DNA of 12,377 nucleotides from Dehalococcoidia bacterium (GTDB lineage: Bacteria > Chloroflexota > Dehalococcoidia > JACVQG01 > JAHKAY01), in NCBI GenBank assembly GCA_030740315.1, contig JASLXN010000027.1, positions 1 through 12,377 on the forward strand, in the 5' to 3' direction. The position numbers and the translations under genes were made by a program. The notes beneath the pieces are model-generated. The model saw nothing but the letters and a program-made list of their open reading frames with translations, made no database searches and was not told where the DNA came from. This document shows positions 5,371-11,486 of the stretch, piece by piece; the first letter of the stretch is position 1, and each line of letters opens with the position of its first letter.

Positions 5371-7521
5371 TTATCTCCTTTCCTGATGTGGGGCGCTGCC
5401 GCCCCGGATAGTACTGATTATACCCCGGATGTCCTCTAAACGCGCCAGTAACCGGCTGAGGTGCGCCAAGTTGCGGACCTTGAGGGTGAGCTTGATCATG
5501 GCCGTGCCGTCCTTCTGGTCGCTGGCCTTGATTTCCTGAATATTGACCTCTTCCTCGGCCATGAGGGCGCCGATATCCCTGAGCAGACCCACCCTGTCCC
5601 AGGACCGGATAAATAGGACGGCAGGGTAGAGCATCTCTTCCCGCCCCCACTCTACGGAGAGAAGCCTGTCTCTCTCCTTCTCGTGTACTATGCTGGGGCA
5701 GTTCTGACGGTGGATACTTATACCCTTGGCGCGGGTAACATAGCCCACTATGGGGTCACCGGGCAGGGGTTGGCAGCAGCCCGCTATACGGGTGAGCAGG
5801 TTGCCGACCCCGGTGGCTTGTATTTGGGTGGGCATGGGCTGAGTTTGAGGTACGGGTGTTGGGAGTGGTTGCGGTGGGGGGGGAGCTATCTGGTGGGCAA
5901 TTTGGTGTGTTGTGATACCACCGTATCCCACTGTAGCCAAGAACTCATCAATCTGGTTAAGGCCGAAAGCTTTGGTCAAGTCATCGTAGCTTACCGACCC
6001 CAGGCCTAGGCGGCGCAGCTCCCGATCCACCACCTCCTTGCCCCGCTCCACATTTTCCTGGCGCTGCTGGTGCTTGAACCATTGGCGTATTTTCCCCCTG
6101 GACTGGCTGGTGGCTACATGGCCGAGCGCCGGGTTGAGCCAGTCACGGCTTGGTCCCTTTGAGGCCCTGGTGCGCATTATGTCCACCAGGTCACCGTTCT
6201 GGAGCTGGTAAGTAAGGCTCACCATACGGTCATTTACCCGGGCGCCGGTAGTCTGGTGCCCCAGTTCAGTGTGAATACGGTATGCTAGGTCAAGCGGGGT
6301 GGCCCCACGCGGCAGCTCCACTATGGTTCCCTTGGGGGTGTATACAAACACCTTGTCCTCCAAGACATCCGCCTTGATGGACTCCAGCAGTTCTTCTCCG
6401 GAGAGGTTGCGGTGTTGCTCCAGAGAGCGGCGCACCAGAGATACCCACTCCTGAGGCATGGACTTGCGCTGCTCTTTGTAATGCCAGTGGGCGGCCACGC
6501 CATATTCAGCGACTTCGTGCATCTCCCGAGTACGGATTTGGACTTCCACCGGCACTTCCTGGTGCATTACAATGGCGTGGAGGGAGCGGTAGCCGTTGTC
6601 TTTGGGCGTTGCTATGAAATCATCGAACTCTCCGGGAAGGGGCCGCCAATGCCCGTGGACGATGCCCAGGGCGCTATAGCAATCGGCTATTCCGGCCACC
6701 ACCACCCGGAGCGCTACTAGGTCATGTATATCTCCAAAGCTCTTTCCCTGCTGGGTGTAGCGCTTCGTCTTCAAATTGGTGCTGTATATGTGCTTGGTGC
6801 GGCTGGTAACATCGGCCTTAATGCCGGCCCCCGCTAGTTCCATCTCCAGCTCCAGCTTTACTGCTACCAGGGCCTCCTGCCACCGGGTAAGCCTTTCTTC
6901 TACCTGGGCAGAGACCTGTTGGTAGCTTTCCGGTTCCAGGTAGGCAAAAGCCATGTCCTGCATGTCACGGAACAGACGTGCGATTCCCAGGCGGTTGGCA
7001 AGGGGGGCGTAGACCTCAAGTGTGTTAATGGCGGTGCTTGTGCCCTCTTCGGGCGGCATAGAGCTCACGCGGCCAATCATCTCCATCTGTTCGGCCAGCC
7101 GGATAAGCACCACCCGCAAGTCTTGGGCTAGGGCCAGCAACATACTGCGTAGGGCCTCTGCCTGGCTGTTATCCTGGGTGGCGTAGACTCGAGAAAGTGG
7201 GGTGCCTGTGCTGGGTAACCCAGAGAGCCGCGCCGCTCTTTCCACCAGGCGGGCCACATTGGGGCCGAGGCGCTCCTCAATATCGGCCACGGGGGTACGG
7301 CCCTCTTGGGGGAGGTGGTGCAGAATACCGGCGGCGATGGTGCTGGCATCCAAGCCCAGCTCAGCCAGGATGAGTCCGGTGCCCAGTGAGTGTTTCAGGG
7401 CTAACTGGGTGTCAGGCGCTGCCCCCAGCTTATCCTGGGTCATATGTTGTGCCTCCTCAACCGGTCCCTTTTTGCGAGGGTAAAGGTGGGAGGTCATTTC
7501 CTTTATGCCGGATGCCTTCAT
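5371..7521 (-). CDS. relA: RelA-type (p)ppGpp synthetase with degenerate hydrolase domain
   Basis: Long RSH protein, 716 residues, that makes the stringent-response alarmones ppGpp/pppGpp from ATP and GDP/GTP on stalled ribosomes. Domains seen: a hydrolase (HD) relic at about 40-150; a synthetase at about 230-350 with RTKHIYS (241-247) and the catalytic Glu in EVQIRT (326-331); a TGS domain at 391-450; a proline-rich linker (547-564); a CC...HRQNC zinc-finger/RIS motif (about 578-608); and an ACT domain (633-705). The HD pair is HH (68-69), the expected ED after it is QE, and the usual LADRLHNMRT is LAEQMEMIGR, so hydrolysis is probably lost. EFDD (298-301) matches the EXDD signature of monofunctional RelA rather than RXKD of bifunctional enzymes. 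Starts at 7521 (leaderless), 7497 or 7443 (strong internal Shine-Dalgarno) are possible. Confidence 0.95.
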   Translation of the reverse strand: MKASGIKEMTSHLYPRKKGPVEEAQHMTQDKLGAAPDTQLALKHSLGTGLILAELGLDASTIAAGILHHLPQEGRTPVADIEERLGPNVARLVERAARLSGLPSTGTPLSRVYATQDNSQAEALRSMLLALAQDLRVVLIRLAEQMEMIGRVSSMPPEEGTSTAINTLEVYAPLANRLGIARLFRDMQDMAFAYLEPESYQQVSAQVEERLTRWQEALVAVKLELEMELAGAGIKADVTSRTKHIYSTNLKTKRYTQQGKSFGDIHDLVALRVVVAGIADCYSALGIVHGHWRPLPGEFDDFIATPKDNGYRSLHAIVMHQEVPVEVQIRTREMHEVAEYGVAAHWHYKEQRKSMPQEWVSLVRRSLEQHRNLSGEELLESIKADVLEDKVFVYTPKGTIVELPRGATPLDLAYRIHTELGHQTTGARVNDRMVSLTYQLQNGDLVDIMRTRASKGPSRDWLNPALGHVATSQSRGKIRQWFKHQQRQENVERGKEVVDRELRRLGLGSVSYDDLTKAFGLNQIDEFLATVGYGGITTHQIAHQIAPPPPQPLPTPVPQTQPMPTQIQATGVGNLLTRIAGCCQPLPGDPIVGYVTRAKGISIHRQNCPSIVHEKERDRLLSVEWGREEMLYPAVLFIRSWDRVGLLRDIGALMAEEEVNIQEIKASDQKDGTAMIKLTLKVRNLAHLSRLLARLEDIRGIISTIRGGSAPHQERR
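7452..7458 (-). promoter_or_regulatory. Internal Shine-Dalgarno supporting an alternative relA start at 7443
   Basis: The minus strand reads GAGGAGG 8 nt before an in-frame ATG at 7443-7441. It would give a 690-residue protein beginning MTQDKLG, losing only a poorly conserved N-terminal stretch. It competes with the leaderless reading at 7521, which lacks a good ribosome site. Confidence 0.5.
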
Positions 7522-7529
7522 GCCCTTCG

Positions 7530-7558
7530 AGTATAGCGCACTGTGGCTGGGGGTTCAA
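7530..7558 (-). promoter_or_regulatory. Promoter of relA-rpsT
   Basis: The minus strand has TTGAAC (7553-7558), a 17-nt spacer and TATACT (7530-7535), 4 and 5 of 6 consensus matches. Only 8 nt separate the -10 from the ATG at 7521, so the transcript would be leaderless for that start, or have a leader of about 80 nt for the start at 7443. Confidence 0.7.
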
Positions 7559-7831
7559 AAGAAAAGACGGTTAGGGGCCGTGCCTACAGCTATGAGCTGG
7601 TGGTTGCTCTCGCTCAGAAACATGAATGGCCCTATAATGGTGTTATGCATATCGTCAGTGTAAGGCTCCGAGAAACAGGGCGCCTGGCCATTCTCTCGAA
7701 TCTGTCTGGGCAGGTCAGAAGACTCGCTTAAAGTGGATGGACTACTACCAGGGGAATGGAGGCAATTCTTGCCTTACCTGCTGCCACTTTGATATCAGCG
7801 CCCTTGGGCTTGGCCGCCTACTCTGAATGTA
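7559..7831. other. Non-coding stretch between the relA promoter and the tRNA genes
   Basis: No supported gene. A plus-strand frame of 62 codons lacks a ribosome site and homology. Short hairpins occur, such as AGGCAA-GAA-TTGCCT near 7763-7777 on the minus strand, but none has a T tract, so no clear tRNA terminator is visible. Confidence 0.5.
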
Positions 7832-7906
7832 TGGAGCGGAAGACGAGATTCGAACTCGCGACCTCCTCCTTGGCAAGGAGGCGTTCTACCACTGAACTAC
7901 TTCCGC
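7832..7906 (-). tRNA. tRNA-Gly (anticodon GCC)
   Basis: The minus strand folds as a complete cloverleaf of 75 nt including an encoded CCA (7832-7834). The acceptor stem GCGGAAG/CTTCCGC, the D arm GTTCAGTGGTAGAAC, the anticodon arm CTCCT-TGCCAAG-type loop with GCC at 7872-7874, and the T arm with GTTCGAATC are all present. The discriminator base is U, as expected for bacterial glycine tRNAs. It reads codon GGC (and GGU by wobble) and lies 11 nt after tRNA-Phe in one transcript. Confidence 0.97.
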
Positions 7907-7917
7907 CCGCTACTCAA

Positions 7918-7992
7918 TGGTGCCGAGGGCCAGAGTCGAACTGGCGACACGTGGATTTTCAGTCCACTGCTCTACCACTGAGCTACCTCGGC
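7918..7992 (-). tRNA. tRNA-Phe (anticodon GAA)
   Basis: The minus strand gives a 75-nt cloverleaf with the acceptor stem GCCGAGG/CCTCGGC, D arm GCTCAGTGGTAGAGC, anticodon arm TGGACTGAAAATCCA (loop CTGAAAA, anticodon GAA), T arm with GTTCGACTC, discriminator A and an encoded CCA (7918-7920). It is the first gene of the Phe-Gly tRNA transcript, starting about 5 nt after the predicted transcription start. Confidence 0.97.
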
Positions 7993-8003
7993 GGTCATGT
8001 CCA

Positions 8004-8032
8004 ATTTTATGGGCACCCTTCTGTGGTGTCAA
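8004..8032 (-). promoter_or_regulatory. Near-consensus promoter of the tRNA-Phe/tRNA-Gly transcript
   Basis: The minus strand reads TTGACA (8027-8032), a 17-nt spacer and TAAAAT (8004-8009). Transcription should begin near 7997, just before the tRNA-Phe 5' end at 7992. Strength and placement fit a stable-RNA promoter. Confidence 0.85.
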
Positions 8033-8043
8033 GGGCGGGGGAA

Positions 8044-8052
8044 TGATATAAT
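8044..8052 (+). promoter_or_regulatory. Extended -10 promoter of the P-loop/DRTGG gene
   Basis: TGATATAAT is a perfect TGnTATAAT extended -10, which can work without a good -35; none is seen. Transcription should begin near 8059, giving a leader of about 29 nt that carries the Shine-Dalgarno GGAGGAGG. It is divergent from, and only 12 nt away from, the tRNA promoter's -35. Confidence 0.65.
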
Positions 8053-8087
8053 ACACCACTGGTTGACCCCTGCTGGAGGAGGCATCG

Positions 8088-9014
8088 ATGACTGCCCTTT
8101 ACATAACATCTTCTCGCCCTGGCGAGGGCAAGACAGCTCTGGCTCTAGGACTGGCCCGGTGGTTTCAGGCACAGGGCAAGAAGGTGGGCTATTTGAAACC
8201 CGGTTTACCCGATGGCGATGCAGCCTTCGCTCGCAACACTCTGGAACTGGAGGAGAATGAAGAAACGCTCTGTCCGGAGGATCTGGTAAAGGGGTACAAG
8301 GCTGTCTCCGAAGGAAAAGATGTGGTGTTAATAGAGGGGATGAGTCCCGGGGATGCCGGCGGGCTGGATGCCCGACTGGTGATGGTGGCCGGCTACCCTC
8401 AGCGCACCGCTGACGAGGTAGTGGAGCTGGCTGGGGCCGTTGGGCCGTCACTTACTGGTGTGGTGGTGAATGCCGTACCCCGCCGTCAGATGTTGGCGGC
8501 CCGTGAGTCCTGGACTCCAACCCTGGAGGGACGAGGCGTGAAGGTGCTGGGCTTCCTTCCTCAGGATAGGACGCTGTTTTCGCTATCGGTGGCCGAGTTG
8601 GCACAGCACCTGGATGGGAACATCGTCAATCATCAGGAGAAAGCTGCTGAACTAGTGGAGGATGTGATGGTGGGCGTGTTGTGGGTAGATCCCACGCCGC
8701 ACTACTTTAACTCCAAGAAAGCCAAGGCGGTACTCACCCGGGGCGACCGTCCGGATGTGCAGTTGGGTGCACTGGAGACCCCTACCCGGTGCCTTATTTT
8801 GTCCAAGGGTGTGCAGCCCCACCCCTATATTTACTACCGGGCGGAGGACATGGGAGTGCCAATTATGGTCACGGCCCAGGACACCGCTCAGGCCATGCAG
8901 ACCATTGACGAGGCGGTACTCAAGACCCGCTTTCGGCAGGAGCAAAAGCTACCCCGTCTGATGGAGCTTGTTGAAGACAATCTGGACTTGGAGACTTTCG
9001 CCGGGCTGCTATAG
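8088..9014 (+). CDS. P-loop ATPase with DRTGG domain (phosphotransacetylase N-terminal-domain-like)
   Basis: 308 residues in two parts. Residues 1-165 resemble BioD/CobB-type dethiobiotin-synthase folds: a P-loop-like SSRPGEGKT (8-16, lacking the usual leading Gly), the KKVGYLKPG strand (31-39) and VVLIEGMSPGDAGG (79-92), where phosphotransacetylases have a Walker B-like acidic position. Residues about 172-285 form a DRTGG domain (GDRPDV at 219-224, CLILSKG at 235-241, MGVPIMVTAQDTAQAM at 255-270). Such stand-alone proteins match the N-terminal half of long Pta enzymes, where the module is regulatory; there is no catalytic phosphotransacetylase domain here. The exact role is unknown. The Shine-Dalgarno GGAGGAGG (8075-8082) lies 5 nt before the ATG. 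Confidence 0.85.
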   Translation: MTALYITSSRPGEGKTALALGLARWFQAQGKKVGYLKPGLPDGDAAFARNTLELEENEETLCPEDLVKGYKAVSEGKDVVLIEGMSPGDAGGLDARLVMVAGYPQRTADEVVELAGAVGPSLTGVVVNAVPRRQMLAARESWTPTLEGRGVKVLGFLPQDRTLFSLSVAELAQHLDGNIVNHQEKAAELVEDVMVGVLWVDPTPHYFNSKKAKAVLTRGDRPDVQLGALETPTRCLILSKGVQPHPYIYYRAEDMGVPIMVTAQDTAQAMQTIDEAVLKTRFRQEQKLPRLMELVEDNLDLETFAGLL

Positions 9015-9018
9015 GCTT

Positions 9019-9044
9019 CCCGTGAGATTTCGGGTATGGTTTTT
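9019..9044 (+). terminator. Possible weak terminator after the DRTGG gene
   Basis: A small stem CCCG/CGGG (9019-9022 and 9031-9034), extendable by two pairs with a bulge, is followed by a T run at 9040-9044. It sits 5 nt after the stop codon. The stem is short, so the call is tentative. Confidence 0.3.
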
Positions 9045-9316
9045 AGGCGCCGCAAGGCCCTAATACTCTGCTATTGGAGGGTGTGGTGGTGGCGTAGTGG
9101 TATGATGTCTTCAACGATGTAGCCATGGAGACGATCAAGAAAATGATAGGGGTACACATATGCACCATCTTTCCCTATCACTAGATGGCTATCAAAGACG
9201 CCATAAGGTACTTCGCCTTTGGCTACGGAAACACAAACTTGCTATGGGCCGATGACCGGCGGGGTCGCAGGACGACTACCGGTTGAGCAATGGTGAAGCT
9301 TTCCTAAAAGGGTTGG
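9045..9316. other. Non-coding stretch of about 270 bp between convergent genes
   Basis: I see no supported gene. Two short plus-strand frames (20 codons from 9125, 33 codons from 9186) lack ribosome sites and homology. Reading leftward, the sequence does not continue the TPR region of the neighbouring gene in any frame. Confidence 0.5.
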
Positions 9317-10009
9317 CTATCCGCCTCCCGCAACTGCAAAGGTCTCCGCCGCCTCCTCAACCCGTCCCATTACCACGAGGACGGTGCCTCGGTTGACCAA
9401 GGCCTTGTAGGAGTCGGGGCGTAGCGCCAGTGCGCTGTCGTATTTGTCTAGAGCGCCGGGGAAGTGGTGGGAATAAAAGCAGAAATTGCCGTCCGCCACA
9501 TAGGTCTCGGCTACCAGATCCTTTTCGCTCCACTCCTCCCGGGAGGGGTTGTCCAGGTGGCCGCGGAAGTCAAAGCCGTTGGGAAAAACATGCTCTATGT
9601 CCAAAGTGCGCTGTGGGGTGCGCAGTAGGGACAGCACATGGGGTCCCCGGTCTACGAAGGAACTGGCCAGGTACACCGCACCCAGGTGTGGTCCTAGGCC
9701 CAGGCAGTGGGCCAGAGCGGTGTACAGCATGGTGAGTCCCAGGCAGTTGCCCACCTCCTCCCGCTCCGGTCGCAACTTGTTTTCTAGGGCGCGGTGCAGA
9801 CGGAAATCGGCGACCGGCTGGTAGCGGTGGGGTTTCTCTCGCCACATCCTGTGGAACAGTCCGGAGGCACGGCGAACGGGATCGCGCGGCAGCGAGGAGC
9901 CAATTTGCTCGGCCAGCCCCTCCAACCGGGAACGGTAGGAGTCAAACTGCCGTGGGGACGCCCCCGAGGCAAGCAGGGCTTCCTGTATGAAGTCAAAGCT
10001 GGTGTCCAT
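9317..10009 (-). CDS. SirB1-like transglutaminase-fold protein with short TPR region
   Basis: 230 residues from the ATG at 10009. The centre resembles the SirB1/Transglut_core2 family: GNCLGLTMLYTALAHCLGL (87-105) carries the putative catalytic C89, with H124 (RGPHVLSL) and D137 (RTLDIEHV) as the rest of a Cys-His-Asp triad. Residues about 176-225 form one to two tetratricopeptide units (FPGALDKYDSALALRPDS, then YKALVNRGTVLVVMGRVEEAAETF), and the protein ends quickly in AVAGGG. The family has no established reaction; protein-protein interaction or peptidase-like roles are guesses. No signal peptide is seen. The upstream in-frame ATG at 10069 is rejected because a TGCTATAAT promoter lies between it and 10009; the preferred start would be leaderless. 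It stands alone, divergent from the aldo/keto reductase. Confidence 0.8.
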   Translation of the reverse strand: MDTSFDFIQEALLASGASPRQFDSYRSRLEGLAEQIGSSLPRDPVRRASGLFHRMWREKPHRYQPVADFRLHRALENKLRPEREEVGNCLGLTMLYTALAHCLGLGPHLGAVYLASSFVDRGPHVLSLLRTPQRTLDIEHVFPNGFDFRGHLDNPSREEWSEKDLVAETYVADGNFCFYSHHFPGALDKYDSALALRPDSYKALVNRGTVLVVMGRVEEAAETFAVAGGG

Positions 10010-10015
10010 TTTCCA

Positions 10016-10024
10016 ATTATAGCA
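10016..10024 (-). promoter_or_regulatory. Extended -10 promoter of the SirB1-like gene
   Basis: The minus strand reads TGCTATAAT, a perfect extended -10, ending 6 nt before the ATG at 10009. No good -35 is seen (TTACCG at an 18-nt spacing is the nearest). The spacing predicts a leaderless mRNA. Confidence 0.6.
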
Positions 10025-10098
10025 TCGGGTGGTCTGATGCGGTAAAGTAGGGCATAGGGCTGGGTACAAATGTAGCGACTAGGGTTAGTGCCATCCCC

Positions 10099-10128
10099 TT
10101 AGCAGCAAAATGGGTGGTGCAGTATAGT
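10099..10128 (+). promoter_or_regulatory. Candidate promoter of the aldo/keto reductase gene
   Basis: TTAGCA (10099-10104), an 18-nt spacer and TATAGT (10123-10128), 4 and 5 of 6 matches. Transcription would begin near 10135, giving a leader of about 67 nt before the ATG at 10202. Confidence 0.4.
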
Positions 10129-10201
10129 TTCTTAGGGTGAAGTGGGCCTGAATGGTGGGTGGTGCCAAATACCGTGTGGATCCTTGAGGGGAGAAAAGAG
10201 C

Positions 10202-11014
10202 ATGGAGCACCGTAACTTGGCATGCTTGAAAGTCCCAGCAGTGGGCATGGGGACCTCGCGCACCTTTGATGTGTCATCCGATACAGCCATCCGCGTGCGC
10301 AGGGCAATAGTAAATAGTTGTGTAGCCAGTGGGGTTACTTTTATAGATAGCTCCCCTATGTACGGGGAATCGGAAAAGGTGGTGGGCCTGGCCCTACAAG
10401 GCCGTCGTGATAAATTCCAACTGGCCACCAAGGTGTGGTGTACTGGTAGAGAGCAGGGTGCTGCCCAGATAGCTCGTTCTTTTGATCTTTTTCAAACAGG
10501 CCATATAGATGTTTTTCAAGTGCACAACTTGGTGGATTGGCGTACCCATTTGCCTGCCTTGGAGAGTCTGAAGGATGAAGGGAGAGTGGGGGTGGTGGGA
10601 ATCACCCATTATGTCGCCGCCGCCTATTCGGAGATGATGGATATTATGCGGACGGGACGGGTTGGTGTGGTGCAGGTGCCGTACAATCTGTGGGAAAGAG
10701 ACTGCGAGTCAAAGATGTTGCCCCTCGCGGAGGAAATGGGCATCGGCGTCATCGTTATGAGGCCCCTGGGACGGGGGGAGATGGTGTCCGGGCTGAAACA
10801 TCAGCCAGACCTTGCCCCGCTAGCCGGGCACGGAATTCATACCTGGGCGCAGGCGCTCCTGGCTTGGATACTCTCAGACCACAGGGTAAGCGTCGTCATT
10901 CCGGCAACATCTCGGCCTGAGCGCATAGTGGAGAATGCCGCCGTTGGGCAATGCGGCTCCTTGCCGCAGGAGCTTAGGGAGCATATTCGCAAAGAGGCCG
11001 AGCGGTGCCTTTAG
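10202..11014 (+). CDS. Aldo/keto reductase family protein
   Basis: NAD(P)H-dependent oxidoreductase of the TIM-barrel AKR superfamily, 270 residues, cytoplasmic. The whole catalytic tetrad is visible: D49 (TFIDSSPMYGES), Y54, K77 (QLATKVW) and H108 (DVFQVHN). The usual GVVGITHY and later VVIPATSRPERIVEN segment, the cofactor phosphate-binding end of the barrel, are present. The ATG at 10202 is chosen because GGGGAG (10188-10193) precedes it by 8 nt and the N-terminus then starts at the fold; the ATG at 10142 would add 20 unconserved residues without a ribosome site. The substrate is unknown. The EthD-domain gene follows 41 nt downstream and is probably co-transcribed. Confidence 0.92.
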   Translation: MEHRNLACLKVPAVGMGTSRTFDVSSDTAIRVRRAIVNSCVASGVTFIDSSPMYGESEKVVGLALQGRRDKFQLATKVWCTGREQGAAQIARSFDLFQTGHIDVFQVHNLVDWRTHLPALESLKDEGRVGVVGITHYVAAAYSEMMDIMRTGRVGVVQVPYNLWERDCESKMLPLAEEMGIGVIVMRPLGRGEMVSGLKHQPDLAPLAGHGIHTWAQALLAWILSDHRVSVVIPATSRPERIVENAAVGQCGSLPQELREHIRKEAERCL

Positions 11015-11055
11015 GCTTATAGTGTGAATATTTGTAACTGGCACTGGTAACGGAA

Positions 11056-11406
11056 ATGGAGGCGAGCAGGTTGATTAAGCTGATAGGACTGGTTAACAGA
11101 AAAGAGGGTATGTCCCAGGCGGAATTTATGCGCTACTGGGAAAAAGAGCATGGGCCTCTTATTGCCAGGGTATTTCCAGGGGTGAGAAGGTATGTCCAGA
11201 ACCATCCTGTAAAGTTACCAGGAGGAGGACAGCCGCATGTAGACGGGGTGGTGGAGTTGTGGTTTGATGACCTGGAGACATTCCTCAGGGCTTCTGAATT
11301 CTATTTGGGTGACCCAGGTGAGGTGATTCGGGATGATGAAGACAGGTTCATAGATAGAAGTAATATGCTGTTTTTCGTGTCTGAAGAGAAAGTCATCGTT
11401 CAGTAG
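11056..11406 (+). CDS. EthD-domain protein (dimeric alpha/beta-barrel fold)
   Basis: 116 residues with the EthD pattern: IKLIGLVNRKEGMSQAEFMRYWEKEHGPLIARVFPGVRRYVQNH at about 7-50 (split here by the key motifs RKEGMS and YWEKEHGPL) and a VVELWFDDLETFLRA strand-helix at 65-79. EthD proteins are small dimeric ferredoxin-like barrels; the founding member is needed for ethyl tert-butyl ether breakdown, and others act as cyclases or decarboxylases of polyketide-like compounds. The role here is unknown. Two starts are possible: ATG 11056, with no good ribosome site, or TTG 11071, with GGAGG (11058-11062) 8 nt upstream, which gives the family-typical MIKLIGLV. The gene probably follows the aldo/keto reductase in one operon. 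Confidence 0.85.
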   Translation: MEASRLIKLIGLVNRKEGMSQAEFMRYWEKEHGPLIARVFPGVRRYVQNHPVKLPGGGQPHVDGVVELWFDDLETFLRASEFYLGDPGEVIRDDEDRFIDRSNMLFFVSEEKVIVQ

Positions 11407-11408
11407 CC

Positions 11409-11452
11409 GCCCTCGTGAGGGCCGCCCAAACCGGGCGCTGAGGGTGGCCTCA
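11409..11452 (+). repeat. Three consecutive small GC-rich hairpins
   Basis: Back-to-back perfect stems lie right after the EthD stop: GCCCTC/GAGGGC (11409-11422), CGCCC/GGGCG (11423-11437) and TGAGG/CCTCA (11439-11452). No T tract follows. They could stabilise or end the upstream mRNA, or form structured leader RNA for the next gene. Confidence 0.55.
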
Positions 11453-11467
11453 CAGTGCGTACCACCA

Positions 11468-11473
11468 TATAAT
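11468..11473 (+). promoter_or_regulatory. -10-like hexamer before the radical SAM gene
   Basis: A perfect TATAAT lies 13 nt before the ATG at 11487, with no convincing -35 upstream. Transcription would start near 11480, close to the AAAAGG ribosome site (11475-11480). Confidence 0.35.
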
Positions 11474-11486
11474 TAAAAGGTTGACC

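Noticed and set aside
7756..8046. Rightward frame of 96 codons across the tRNA region with a familiar-looking peptide (TRFELATSSLARR, ESNWRHVDFQSTALPLSY)
   Set aside because: This is the well-known spurious translation of the antisense of tRNA genes; the sequence is fully explained by tRNA-Gly and tRNA-Phe on the other strand.
8029..8451. Leftward proline/arginine-rich frame of 140 codons
   Set aside because: It is antisense to the DRTGG gene, with no ribosome site and the composition expected of a GC-rich shadow frame.
10010..10069. Longer N-terminus of the SirB1-like protein from ATG 10069
   Set aside because: An extended -10 promoter lies within it, and the extra 20 residues look unlike protein sequence.
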